From assembly GCA_020432045.1 (NCBI GenBank), contig JAGQHB010000056.1, positions 1 through 64,000 of the forward strand: DNA of 64,000 nt. Reading direction: 5' to 3'. Source of the DNA: Dehalococcoidia bacterium. Its GTDB lineage: Bacteria > Chloroflexota > Dehalococcoidia > Tepidiformales > Tepidiformaceae. The notes under the pieces are model-generated. The model had not been told where the DNA came from and searched no databases. It worked only from the letters and a program-made list of their open reading frames with translations. Numbering within the stretch: the first letter of the stretch is position 1; every line of letters begins with the position of its first letter. The position numbers and the translations under genes were made by a program. Shown piece by piece: positions 41,888-49,694 of this stretch.

Positions 41888-43522
41888 TTGTTCCCGGTTG
41901 ACGCGGATTCGCGGCGGCGGCTTCTCCTCGCGGGGGCGGTGCTGCTTGCGGTCGTGGCCGGAATCACCGCGTATGTGAAACTCACGGGAAACGACGAGCA
42001 GCCACCAGTCGAAGAGGGTGCGCTGGTCGAGGGTCTCGCGGGGACCTGGCAGCGAATAAACCCGCTGTTCGCCAACCTGAACGAGGTGGATGAGGACATC
42101 TCGGCACTGGTCTTTGCCGGGCTGCTGGTGCGCACGCCTGACGGCTCCGTGGAGCCCGGGATGGCGGAGCTACCGGAGATATCGCCGGACGGCCGGACGT
42201 ACACCTTCCACCTGCGCGATGGGCTTTTCTGGCACGATGGACAGCCGGTAACGTCGGCCGACGTGGCCTTCACGATTGATGCGATCACGGACCCGGACTT
42301 CCACGGGGATCCAGCGCTGGCGGAGCCATGGTCCGCCATCGAGGTACAGGCGCCTGATGCGCGGACGGTGGTATTCGTGCTGCCGCAGCCGCTGGCGTCC
42401 TTCGCGGCAAGATACGCCACGATCGGGATCGTGCCGGAACATGTGCTTGGCGGCCTGACGGCAACCGCGTTGTTCGAGGGTCCATTTAACCAGGAACCCA
42501 TTGGATCGGGGCCGTACCGGCTGACAAGGCTCGGGGCGGGGGAGGCGTTGCTCGAAGCGTTTCCACAGTTCTACGAGGGGAAACCGGCGATTGAACGCAT
42601 CCGGCTCCGATTCTTCCCGGACTACCCGTCGGCGACGTCGGCACTGGCCGCCGGCGACCTGGACACGCTGATGCTTCGGGAGCCGCTGACGCCGACCCGG
42701 CTGGCGGAGATGCAATCGATCGAAGGTATCGACCTGCTCACGTATCAGCGGGATGCGTATCTGGTGTTGTACCTGAACAACGATGACGCCCGATTTTCTG
42801 ACCCGCGGGTACGGCGGGCGATCAGCCTGGCAATCGACCGGCGGGCGCTGGCAGCAGACCAGTTCGCGGGCGTGGCGACGGCCTCGGCTTCCGTGATTGC
42901 GCCCGGAACGTGGGCCTATGCGGGGTTATATGACGAGCGGGCGCGAAACCTGAGCGCAGCGAGGCAGTTGCTCGATGACGCGGGCTGGACGGTGAGTGCC
43001 GCAACAGGCATACGGACAAAGGAGGGTTCCGAACTCCGGTTTACGATCCGGACAGACAACGACGCGCAGCGCACCGGGATCGCAACGGCGATTGCCGAAA
43101 GCCTCGACGGACTTGGCATCCGGGCGACGGTAGCAGCAACAACGTTCCTTGTGTTGCAACGGGACTTCCTGCGCGAGCGACGGTATGACGCTGCACTGGC
43201 CGGTTGGGACCAGGGGGGCGACCCGGACCCGTACTTTGGCTGGCACAGTTCTCAGCTGGGGACGGCAGGGCTCAACCTTGCGAATTTCCGGGACGTTGTC
43301 TCAGACGAACTGATTGCGACAGCACGGCAGAGCACAGACATGGAAGTGCGAAAGGAGCTGTACCGGCAGCTTCAGGAGCAGTGGGCGAAATTGGCCCCGA
43401 GCGTGGTACTGCTTTATCCGCAGTACCTGTACGCGGTGCGGCACGGCCTGGAAGGTCCGGTAGCGGGTGCGCTGGCTGTCCCGGCCGACCGGTTTGCACA
43501 CGTGTATCTTTGGAAGCAATGA
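41888..43522 (+). CDS. ABC transporter substrate-binding protein, family 5 (oligopeptide/nickel type)
   Basis: A 544-residue SBP_bac_5 protein with a single N-terminal membrane anchor (about residues 11-30) instead of a lipobox. The body has the family signatures ISPDGRTYTFHLRDGLFWHDGQPVTSADV, FTIDAI, PIGSGPYRL and DPRVRRAISLAIDR. No permease or ATPase genes are nearby, so the transporter partner is unknown; the ligand may be a peptide. The start is TTG at 41888, directly after secG, with only a weak ribosome-binding site; the exact start is therefore uncertain. The stop overlaps the next ATG. Confidence 0.88.
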   Translation: MFPVDADSRRRLLLAGAVLLAVVAGITAYVKLTGNDEQPPVEEGALVEGLAGTWQRINPLFANLNEVDEDISALVFAGLLVRTPDGSVEPGMAELPEISPDGRTYTFHLRDGLFWHDGQPVTSADVAFTIDAITDPDFHGDPALAEPWSAIEVQAPDARTVVFVLPQPLASFAARYATIGIVPEHVLGGLTATALFEGPFNQEPIGSGPYRLTRLGAGEALLEAFPQFYEGKPAIERIRLRFFPDYPSATSALAAGDLDTLMLREPLTPTRLAEMQSIEGIDLLTYQRDAYLVLYLNNDDARFSDPRVRRAISLAIDRRALAADQFAGVATASASVIAPGTWAYAGLYDERARNLSAARQLLDDAGWTVSAATGIRTKEGSELRFTIRTDNDAQRTGIATAIAESLDGLGIRATVAATTFLVLQRDFLRERRYDAALAGWDQGGDPDPYFGWHSSQLGTAGLNLANFRDVVSDELIATARQSTDMEVRKELYRQLQEQWAKLAPSVVLLYPQYLYAVRHGLEGPVAGALAVPADRFAHVYLWKQ

Positions 43523-44343
43523 CTCGACCGATCTTTCTGCTGACCGATTTTGGGACGCGAGACAGCTTCGCAGGCCAGATGCGGGCCGTGATGGCGTCGG
43601 TGACGCCGGGCGTGGCGATCCACGACCTGACGCACGAGGTGGAGCCATTCGCCATCGATGAGGGCGCGTGGCAGCTCGAAATCGCGCTCGGCGTCCTCCC
43701 AGAGGATGCCGTGGTGTGTGCTGTGGTTGATCCAGGGGTAGGCACCGGACGGCGGCCACTCTGTGTTCGCGATGGCGGACGGACGTTCGTAGGGCCGGAC
43801 AACGGTCTGCTCTCGGCCGCCTTCGCCGAAGCCACGCGCGAACGGGCGATGCCGGGAGGGAGCGTCGTCAGACTTGAGCACACGGACCAGGCGATCGAAC
43901 TGTGCTCACCGCAGTATTGGGCGCAGAACCTCAGCGCCACGTTCCACGGTCGTGACATCTTCGCGCCCGTCGCCGCGCACGTGGCGGACGGCATCGACCC
44001 AAGATTGCTGGGGACGCCACTATCGGAGGCAGTCGTCCTGCCGGCATGCTGCGGCCAGCCAGCCAAAGGAGCGCGAGAGATCCATGGTTATGTGGTGCAT
44101 ATCGACCGGTTCGGGAACCTGATCACGACGGTGAAGGCCACCCAGCTATTCCCAGAGTTTGAGCTGCGGGTTGGAGGGACCATCGTGGACCGGCACGTGC
44201 GTACCTTCGCCAACGCTCCGGCAGACGCGCCATTTTGCTATCTCGACAGCAGTGGTTACGTGGCTGTTGCGATGAACCGGGCAAGTGCAGCAGACGCACT
44301 GCATGTTCGGCGTGGCGAACCCGTTGCTGTCGCCCCCCGATGA
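43519..44343 (+). CDS. SAM hydrolase (DUF62 / SAM hydroxide adenosyltransferase)
   Basis: A 274-residue member of the DUF62 family related to fluorinase and chlorinase, which hydrolyses S-adenosylmethionine to adenosine and methionine with hydroxide as nucleophile. Seen: LTDFGTRDSFAGQMRAVM, VVDPGVGTGRRPL, VGPDNGLLS, FHGRDIFAPVAAH and HIDRFGNLITT. The extended insertion of true halogenases is not apparent. ATG at 43519 overlaps the upstream stop (ATGA), and its own stop overlaps fmt, so translation is chained across the three genes. Confidence 0.88.
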   Translation: MTRPIFLLTDFGTRDSFAGQMRAVMASVTPGVAIHDLTHEVEPFAIDEGAWQLEIALGVLPEDAVVCAVVDPGVGTGRRPLCVRDGGRTFVGPDNGLLSAAFAEATRERAMPGGSVVRLEHTDQAIELCSPQYWAQNLSATFHGRDIFAPVAAHVADGIDPRLLGTPLSEAVVLPACCGQPAKGAREIHGYVVHIDRFGNLITTVKATQLFPEFELRVGGTIVDRHVRTFANAPADAPFCYLDSSGYVAVAMNRASAADALHVRRGEPVAVAPR

Positions 44344-45284
44344 ACATGCCGGCAAGAGTCGTATTCATGGGATCACCCGATTTCGCGGTGCCGTCGCTTG
44401 AAGCGCTGGTGAGGGGCGGGTACGAAGTCGTCCTCACGGTAACGCAGCCGGACCGGCCGGCCGGGAGAGGGGGCCGCGTTGTGGCGCCCGTGGTGAAATC
44501 CGCGGCTGAAACGTTCGGAATCCCGGTGCTCCAGCCGGAGACGATGAAGGACGAACGTGTACAGGAGCGGCTGCGGGAGGCGGCCGCGGACCTCTTCATC
44601 GTGGCGGCATATGGGAAGATCCTGCCGCGGGCAGTGCTCGGCATTCCGAAGACGGGGTGCCTGAACGTCCATGGGTCGCTGCTACCACGGTGGCGCGGAG
44701 CATCGCCGATCTCGGCCGCGATCCTCGCGGGCGATGCGGAGACCGGCATCTCGATCATGGAAATGGCGGTGAAGATGGACGCGGGTGCGGTTATCTCCAG
44801 GGCTGCTATCCGCATCGGAGCGAGCGACACGACCGGCAGCCTCGAACCAGTGCTGGCGGCGCTAGGGGCAGAGGAGTTGGTGCGGGTGCTCCCGGCGTGG
44901 ATGTCCGGAGAGCTGAGGGCCCAGCCCCAGGATGAGGATCTTGCGACCTACTGCCGGACGCTGACGAAGGGCGACGGGCAGTTGCGCGAGGCGATGACGG
45001 CCGAGGAAGCGGAGCGAGCGGTGCGGGCGTTCGACCCGTGGCCCGGCGCATACGTCGAATTCCGCGGCGAGCGGCTGGCGATCTGGCGGGCGCATGTCGA
45101 GCACGACGACCAGGCGGAGATGCCCGGTGCCGCCCGGGCAGCGGGGAAGGCACCAGCGATCGCATTGCGGGGTGGATGGCTGATCCTCGATGAGGTGCAA
45201 CGGCCGGGATCGCGGCGGACAACGGGTGCCCAGTATCTGAACGGGCTCAGGGGCGACTGGAGCGGTACGGTGGGATTGCAGTGA
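44340..45284 (+). CDS. fmt: Methionyl-tRNA formyltransferase
   Basis: A 314-residue enzyme that formylates initiator Met-tRNA using 10-formyl-THF. It shows VVFMGSPDFAVPSLEAL, QPDRPAGRG, the catalytic N-x-H in LNVHGSLLPRWRGASPI, and the catalytic aspartate in MAVKMDAGAV. The C-terminal tRNA-binding OB-like domain follows (AFDPWPGAYVEF). The ATG at 44340 overlaps the stop of the SAM hydrolase gene by four bases; the end overlaps the rlmN GTG by four bases (GTGA). Def is not in the window. Confidence 0.95.
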   Translation: MNMPARVVFMGSPDFAVPSLEALVRGGYEVVLTVTQPDRPAGRGGRVVAPVVKSAAETFGIPVLQPETMKDERVQERLREAAADLFIVAAYGKILPRAVLGIPKTGCLNVHGSLLPRWRGASPISAAILAGDAETGISIMEMAVKMDAGAVISRAAIRIGASDTTGSLEPVLAALGAEELVRVLPAWMSGELRAQPQDEDLATYCRTLTKGDGQLREAMTAEEAERAVRAFDPWPGAYVEFRGERLAIWRAHVEHDDQAEMPGAARAAGKAPAIALRGGWLILDEVQRPGSRRTTGAQYLNGLRGDWSGTVGLQ

Positions 45285-46411
45285 TAGATCTACGCCGGCT
45301 GCTGCCAACCGAGATGGATGCACTCATCGGGGAGATGGGATTGCCTCGATACCGGGCCGACCAGGTGCTGCGCGCGGCATGGAAAGACCTCGTGGAGGAC
45401 ATCCGAGGTGTCACCACGCTACCGGGAGCGCTGCGGTCACGGTTCGGCGATGACGGGTACGGGTTCGATACGGTGAGAGAGGTAACGCGGCAGGTGAGCG
45501 CGGATGGGACCACGACAAAGGCACTGCTGCAGATGCCGGGAGGGACACTCATCGAGACCGTGCTGATGCAGTACGAATCGGCGGATGAGGGCAGGATGCC
45601 GCGCTCGACCGTGTGTGTTTCGACGCAGGCCGGGTGTGCGATGGGATGCGTGTTCTGCGCGACGGGCCAGATGGGATTCGAACGGAACCTGCGCGCGGAG
45701 GAGATTGTCGCTCAGGTGGTGCACGTACAACGCCTCCTTCGGGAGCGTGGTCAACATGTGACGAACGTGGTGTTCATGGGAATGGGCGAACCACTCGCTA
45801 ACTACACGGAAACCGTACGAGCCCTGCGCCTGCTGACGGATGCGCGGGCGTTCGGCCTGGCGCAGCGGTCAATCACGGTTTCGACGGTGGGACTTGTATC
45901 GGCGATCGGACGCCTGGCCCGAGAAGGGCTACAGGTGGGACTGGCTATCTCGCTGCACACGGCAGACGACGAGCTACGACAGCAGCTGGTGCCAACGGCA
46001 TCGCCACATTCGGCTGGCGACCTAATCGAGGCGGCACGTGACTACTTCGACGTGACCGGCAGGCGGGTAACGTTCGAGTACGCGCTGCTGGCGGGAGTGA
46101 ACGACGGCGAGGTGCAGGCACGAAAGCTGGCATCGCGACTTTCGGGCAAGCCGGTACATGTGAACCTTATCCCGGTGAACCCGACGGCGGGTGGGTTCAG
46201 ACGACCGGCACGCGAGGACGTGATCGCCTTCGAGCGTGTGTTGCAAGACGCCGGGATCACGACAACCGTGCGAGTGGAGAAGGGGGCCGAGATGGCGGCG
46301 GCGTGCGGCCAACTGCGGACAGACACCGTGACTATCAGTCCTGGGAGCGCCGCCCCAGTCCGCGGGCCCCGGCAATCAGCCCTCGGCCCAGGGCCATCCC
46401 GAGGCCAATAG
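45281..46411 (+). CDS. rlmN: 23S rRNA/tRNA adenine C2-methyltransferase RlmN
   Basis: A 376-residue radical SAM enzyme methylating C2 of A2503 in 23S rRNA and A37 of some tRNAs. Seen: an N-terminal HhH-like domain (GLPRYRADQVLRAAW), ETVLM, the CAMGCVFC cluster motif (CxxxCxxC), VVFMGMGEPL, ISLHTADDELR, LIPVNP and the C-terminal cysteine in AACGQL. The last ~25 residues (Ser/Pro/Gly-rich) extend beyond the usual family end. The end overlaps the opposite-strand gene at 46335 by 77 bases. The start is GTG overlapping the fmt stop. Confidence 0.93.
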   Translation: MIDLRRLLPTEMDALIGEMGLPRYRADQVLRAAWKDLVEDIRGVTTLPGALRSRFGDDGYGFDTVREVTRQVSADGTTTKALLQMPGGTLIETVLMQYESADEGRMPRSTVCVSTQAGCAMGCVFCATGQMGFERNLRAEEIVAQVVHVQRLLRERGQHVTNVVFMGMGEPLANYTETVRALRLLTDARAFGLAQRSITVSTVGLVSAIGRLAREGLQVGLAISLHTADDELRQQLVPTASPHSAGDLIEAARDYFDVTGRRVTFEYALLAGVNDGEVQARKLASRLSGKPVHVNLIPVNPTAGGFRRPAREDVIAFERVLQDAGITTTVRVEKGAEMAAACGQLRTDTVTISPGSAAPVRGPRQSALGPGPSRGQ

Positions 46412-46697
46412 CGATGGCTGAGCGCATGTCCAGCCAGGTGTGGACTTCGCCACGGACGACAGGTGACACGAGGATGCCCGCGTGGACTTCGTCGCAGGCG
46501 AGCGAACGAGCGATGACGACGGCAGCATTGCTCTCCGTGAGTGTAGCGCGCTCGGCGCGCATGACACCGACGAGGCTGCGTTCGACAGTGAATTCGCGGG
46601 CATGGAGGCGCCGGACAGCGGCGCGCTCGAGCAGCGCCGTATCGGCGTCTGGAACGTGCCCACCATTGGATGCGCCGGACCCGTTTGTTGCTGCCAT
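46335..46697 (-). CDS. Hypothetical protein with beta-helix-like repeats and a C-terminal helix
   Basis: A predicted 120-residue protein, not assignable to a named family. From about residue 25 it shows short repeating hydrophobic patterns (VERSLVGVMRAERATLTES, AAVVIARSLACDEVHAGILV) that suggest a small right-handed beta-helix. A C-terminal hydrophobic, glycine-rich segment (AIAIGLGMALGRGL) and a basic tail suggest membrane association. ATG 46697 is chosen. The gene is divergent from queA and overlaps the 3' end of rlmN. The composition reads as coding, but confidence is moderate. Confidence 0.55.
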   Translation of the reverse strand: MAATNGSGASNGGHVPDADTALLERAAVRRLHAREFTVERSLVGVMRAERATLTESNAAVVIARSLACDEVHAGILVSPVVRGEVHTWLDMRSAIAIGLGMALGRGLIAGARGLGRRSQD

Positions 46698-46717
46698 TAT
46701 CAACCCGAAAGGCACCG

Positions 46718-46723
46718 TAGTCT
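46718..46723 (+). promoter_or_regulatory. -10 element (TAGTCT) upstream of queA
   Basis: TAGTCT is followed by seven bases and an ATG that opens a 13-codon mini-ORF. The queA ATG lies 35 bases downstream of the box. Confidence 0.4.
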
Positions 46724-46730
46724 GGCAGGG

Positions 46731-46772
46731 ATGAAGGCGCAAACGACGGTGTGGTGCGATGCGAACCGCTGA
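46731..46772 (+). other. Possible leaderless 13-codon upstream ORF overlapping the queA start
   Basis: ATG at 46731 opens the peptide MKAQTTVWCDANR and stops with TGA at 46770-46772, overlapping the queA start (46759) out of frame. Its ATG is seven bases after TAGTCT, the leaderless spacing seen elsewhere in the window. It could couple or attenuate queA translation; this is speculative. Confidence 0.3.
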
Positions 46773-47778
46773 TTTCGACTATGAGCTGCCATCGGAACTG
46801 ATAGCGCAGCAGCCAGCGGAGCCACGGGACAGTGCCCGCCTGATGGTGGTGCGACGGTCTGCCGGCGTGATCGAGCATCGGGTCTTCCGTGAGCTTCCCG
46901 GGCTGCTGCGAGCAGGCGATTTGCTGGTGGTGAATGACACGCGGGTGATGGCCGCCCGGATTTTTGGAGTGCGACCCGAGACGGGCGGGACCGTCGAAGC
47001 GCTTCTGTTGCGCCACACGGGAGGCAACGCCTGGGAAGTGCTCTTTCGGCCAGCACGACGGGCGGTGGAGGGAAGAACGTTCGTTTTCACAGTGGCCGGC
47101 GAAGAGAGCCAGGCGACGGTGGTGGATCGGGACGGTGCGACAGTCACTCTCCAGTTTGACCGGGCCGTCGACCCGGAGCGGGCGGGTTCCGTACCCCTGC
47201 CGCCGTATATCACGGAATACGAGGGGCCGGCAGAGCGCTACCAGACGGTTTACGGACGTGATCCTCGCAGCGCAGCTGCGCCGACGGCCGGACTGCACTT
47301 TACGGACGAATTCTTCCGGCGGCTTCAGGGCCTGGGCATCGAGCGTGGAGCAATAACGCTGGATGTGGGGCCTGGAACGTTCGTGCCGGTGGCGGCGGAC
47401 GATCCGCGCGACCATGTCATGCATTCAGAGCACGTAACACTCACCGAAGCGACGGCAGCAGCGATCCGGCGAACGCGGGCAGCCGATGGAAGGATCGTGG
47501 CTGTCGGGACGACTGTGGTGCGCACACTGGAGCACGTGGCCGCAAAATCGAACGATGTGCTGGCTTACGACGGGTGGACGGCGTTGAAGATCCTACCGGG
47601 TTACGACTTCCGCGTGATCGATGCAATGATCACTAATTTCCATCTGCCGAGGTCGACGTTGCTTATGCTTGTGTCGGCGTTCGCGGGGCTTGAGCTGACA
47701 AGGGAAGCGTACCGCCAGGCAGTGGCGCATCGATACCGCTTCTACAGCTTCGGCGACGCGATGCTGCTGTTGCCCTAG
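46759..47778 (+). CDS. queA: tRNA preQ1(34) S-adenosylmethionine ribosyltransferase-isomerase
   Basis: A 339-residue QueA that transfers and isomerises the ribosyl group of SAM onto preQ1 in tRNA, giving epoxyqueuosine. Seen: DFDYELPSELIAQQPAEPRDSARL, VVNDTRVMAARI, the SAAAPTAGLHFT motif, DVGPGTFVPV and ITNFHLPRSTLLMLVSAF. The length is typical. ATG at 46759 matches the family N-terminus. A short leader with a possible upstream ORF precedes it. It converges with mutY, and the stop codons overlap by a few bases. Other queuosine genes are not in the window. Confidence 0.95.
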   Translation: MRTADFDYELPSELIAQQPAEPRDSARLMVVRRSAGVIEHRVFRELPGLLRAGDLLVVNDTRVMAARIFGVRPETGGTVEALLLRHTGGNAWEVLFRPARRAVEGRTFVFTVAGEESQATVVDRDGATVTLQFDRAVDPERAGSVPLPPYITEYEGPAERYQTVYGRDPRSAAAPTAGLHFTDEFFRRLQGLGIERGAITLDVGPGTFVPVAADDPRDHVMHSEHVTLTEATAAAIRRTRAADGRIVAVGTTVVRTLEHVAAKSNDVLAYDGWTALKILPGYDFRVIDAMITNFHLPRSTLLMLVSAFAGLELTREAYRQAVAHRYRFYSFGDAMLLLP

Positions 47779-48626
47779 TCGTCCCCAGGAAGCGTCCAGA
47801 ATCCGCGGACCGCACGGACGACGAGGCCGTCCTGTTCGAGGCCCGAGAGGAGACGGCCAGTTTGTGCGCTGTGCGGCGACGGAAGCAGTGCCACCAGGCT
47901 GTCGAAGGAGTGCGGCCCGCGGCGGAGTGCATCAATGATGCGGCCGCGGGCGAACCGGTCGGTGGTTTCGAATCGCGGCCCAACGCTGGTGCCTGCTGTG
48001 GGCACAGGGCGGCCCGCGAGAAGCCAGCTGCAGGAACTTGCAACAGGGCAACTGCCGCACGAAGGGGCCGCTGACCGGCACAGCGTCGCACCGAGGTCCA
48101 TGAGCGCAAGGTTGTGCTCGCGCGCCGCAGGGCCGGCGGCTGGCAGGAGCTCTGCGGCGAGTTGCCAGAGCCGGGAGGGGGAAGCGTCCCGAACTGAGCC
48201 AAGCCCAAGGTAGCGCCGAGCGAGGACCCGCCCGATGTTGGTATCGACGACGGGCACGGGCATCTCGCCCGCGAAGCTGGCCACAGCCGCAGCGGTATAG
48301 CGGCCGATACCGGGCAACGTGATCAGGATCGCGGGGTCAACCGGCACCGATTCTGCACCGGCGGCCACAAGGGCGCTGGCCGCCCTTTGGAGGTTCAACG
48401 CCCTGCGATTGTAGCCGAGGCCTGACCACTGGCGTATGACGTCGCCTTGGGACGCAGCGGCCAGGCAGAAAACATGCGGCCAGCGAACCAACCAGGCGCC
48501 GTATGCCGGGATGACGCGGCTAACCTGGGTTTGCTGGAGCATGACCTCGGATACGAGCACGACGTAGGGGTCGCGAGAGAAGCGCCAGGGCAACGAGTGG
48601 CGGCCCGAGTCCCGATACCAGTCCAT
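47775..48626 (-). CDS. mutY: A/G-specific adenine DNA glycosylase
   Basis: A 283-residue MutY that removes adenine opposite 8-oxoguanine. The HhH-GPD fold carries SEVMLQQTQVSRVIPAY (with the catalytic glutamate), LPGIGRYTAAAVASFA, VVDTNIGRVLARR (with the catalytic aspartate) and the [4Fe-4S] motif CRSAAPSCGSCPVASSC. The Nudix-like C-terminal domain of Escherichia coli MutY is missing. In its place is a short winged-helix-like tail (GRIIDALRRGPHSFDSLVALL), as in many actinobacterial MutYs. ATG 48626 is chosen; the long open frame upstream overlaps the DUF1992 gene. Confidence 0.9.
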   Translation of the reverse strand: MDWYRDSGRHSLPWRFSRDPYVVLVSEVMLQQTQVSRVIPAYGAWLVRWPHVFCLAAASQGDVIRQWSGLGYNRRALNLQRAASALVAAGAESVPVDPAILITLPGIGRYTAAAVASFAGEMPVPVVDTNIGRVLARRYLGLGSVRDASPSRLWQLAAELLPAAGPAAREHNLALMDLGATLCRSAAPSCGSCPVASSCSWLLAGRPVPTAGTSVGPRFETTDRFARGRIIDALRRGPHSFDSLVALLPSPHSAQTGRLLSGLEQDGLVVRAVRGFWTLPGDD

Positions 48627-48660
48627 GAGCCCGGGAACCGTGCCAGACGCGTGCGCAGCC

Positions 48661-49182
48661 CTAGTCTGCGGTGGGCGCCGGACCCCCTTGCCCCTGGTCA
48701 TCGTCGATCCACTCGAAGAGGCGGGGAGGAGAGCCTGCGTTGCGGAGACAGGCATCAAGGCGGCCGAGGCGGTAGTCGATCCAGATTCCGGGCCGTTCGA
48801 GGGCAAGTGAGGGGGCATCGAAGTTGAACTGGTCTTGCTTGCGGCGCACAGCTGCAGCTCGCTCCGCGAACTGTTCGCGGAGGCGGCGAATGGCGGCGGC
48901 GTGGTGCTGCCACCCAGTGGTGGAGGCGAGGTCGACCCATTCCCGGAACCGAACTTCAATCCTGTCCAACTGTTCAAGGTCGACCTCGATTTCGCGGGCA
49001 AGGAGCAGCCACGGGGGAAGCATGCCGGAGTTGCTGAGGAGTTTGTACCCCGCCCAGCTTTCGCCGGCGACGAGGTCTCCTTCGAGGAGTGGGAGTGGAC
49101 GTCCTTCGCCGGACAGGCGCGAGAAAGCACCGGCGGCCATGGCGTCCTGAATGCGCGATTCGATAAGTTTGTCGAGCGACAT
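48661..49182 (-). CDS. DUF1992 (DnaJ-like subfamily C28-type) protein
   Basis: A 173-residue soluble protein with the DUF1992 signature: the N-terminal LIESRIQDAMAAGAFSRLSGEGRPLPL, followed by a charged helical region, NSGMLPPWLLLAREIE and a C-terminal coiled region (AIRRLREQFAERAAAVRRKQ). The family is related to DnaJ homologue subfamily C member 28; its biochemical role is unknown. The stop lies 35 bases before the chosen mutY start on the same strand. The minus-strand TACCCT box is at 49195-49200, 12 bases before the ATG. Confidence 0.85.
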   Translation of the reverse strand: MSLDKLIESRIQDAMAAGAFSRLSGEGRPLPLLEGDLVAGESWAGYKLLSNSGMLPPWLLLAREIEVDLEQLDRIEVRFREWVDLASTTGWQHHAAAIRRLREQFAERAAAVRRKQDQFNFDAPSLALERPGIWIDYRLGRLDACLRNAGSPPRLFEWIDDDQGQGGPAPTAD

Positions 49183-49204
49183 CGGGCGGCGACGAGGGTA
49201 GCAG

Positions 49205-49229
49205 AAACGGGGCCTGTGAGGCCCCGTTT
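49205..49229. terminator. Terminator hairpin
   Basis: A 10-bp perfect stem (AAACGGGGCC / GGCCCCGTTT) with a five-base loop, ending in TTT on both strands. It probably ends the bc complex/small-protein transcript before the DUF1992 promoter. Confidence 0.75.
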
Positions 49230-49255
49230 CCGTTAAGTGTGCATGTCGCCGGTGC

Positions 49256-49399
49256 TCAGTCCGCGGACGGAAGGACCTTGGGCTGCATAAGCTCCATGTC
49301 CTTGTTGTTTACCTTCAATTCGCAGGCCCCGGGCTTGATGACGAGCAATTCGATGCCGGTCTCTTCGTCCTTGTAACGTTTTCCCAGTTGTACTGCCAT
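49256..49399 (-). CDS. Small MAVQ-x-GKRY protein, cysteine-poor paralogue (47 aa)
   Basis: A 47-residue protein starting MAVQLGKRYKDEETGIELLV and ending PKVLPSAD. It shares its first residues and overall strand pattern with the neighbouring 39-residue zinc-ribbon-like protein but has only one cysteine, so the metal site is lost. AGGAGGGG lies five bases before the ATG, a strong argument that it is translated. The function is unknown. It is next to the bc operon on the same strand and about 20 bases after the 39-residue gene. Confidence 0.75.
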   Translation of the reverse strand: MAVQLGKRYKDEETGIELLVIKPGACELKVNNKDMELMQPKVLPSAD

Positions 49400-49421
49400 G
49401 ATGCCCCTCCTGAATCGCTGT

Positions 49422-49541
49422 CTACTTCTTGAGTTCGAGCGGCGTGCCGCCGCAAGTAATCTCCGCGTCGCCACCCTTGGTGACGATGAATTCAGACCCG
49501 CACTTCGGGCACACGTAACGCTTGCCTGTCTGGACTGCCAT
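49422..49541 (-). CDS. Small desulforedoxin/zinc-ribbon-like protein (39 aa)
   Basis: A 39-residue protein (MAVQTGKRYVCPKCGSEFIV at its start, then ITCGG and a lysine-rich end). The CPKC pair and a later TCGG give three of the four cysteines of a desulforedoxin-like metal site; the fourth position is glycine. GAGGAGGGG lies four bases before the ATG. It is too short for routine gene callers. It sits downstream of the cytochrome c-LysM-cupredoxin gene and upstream of its cysteine-poor paralogue. A metal-binding or redox-related role is inference. Confidence 0.75.
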   Translation of the reverse strand: MAVQTGKRYVCPKCGSEFIVTKGGDAEITCGGTPLELKK

Positions 49542-49694
49542 GCTCCCCTCCTCAGAACGAAACGGACATGGGCGCCTCCGCCCTGCCCGGCCTTGTGTCG
49601 TGGGATCCTACCACCCGGCGGGTGCCGGTCAATCGGACGGGGACCGTACGCGGGGTCACTGGGCCCCGCACGCGGTCCTTGCAACGATTCCTGG

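Noticed and set aside
46759-46772. Mini-ORF before queA as the true N-terminus of QueA
   Set aside because: It is out of frame with queA and stops at 46772; the QueA N-terminus MRTADFDYELP begins at 46759.
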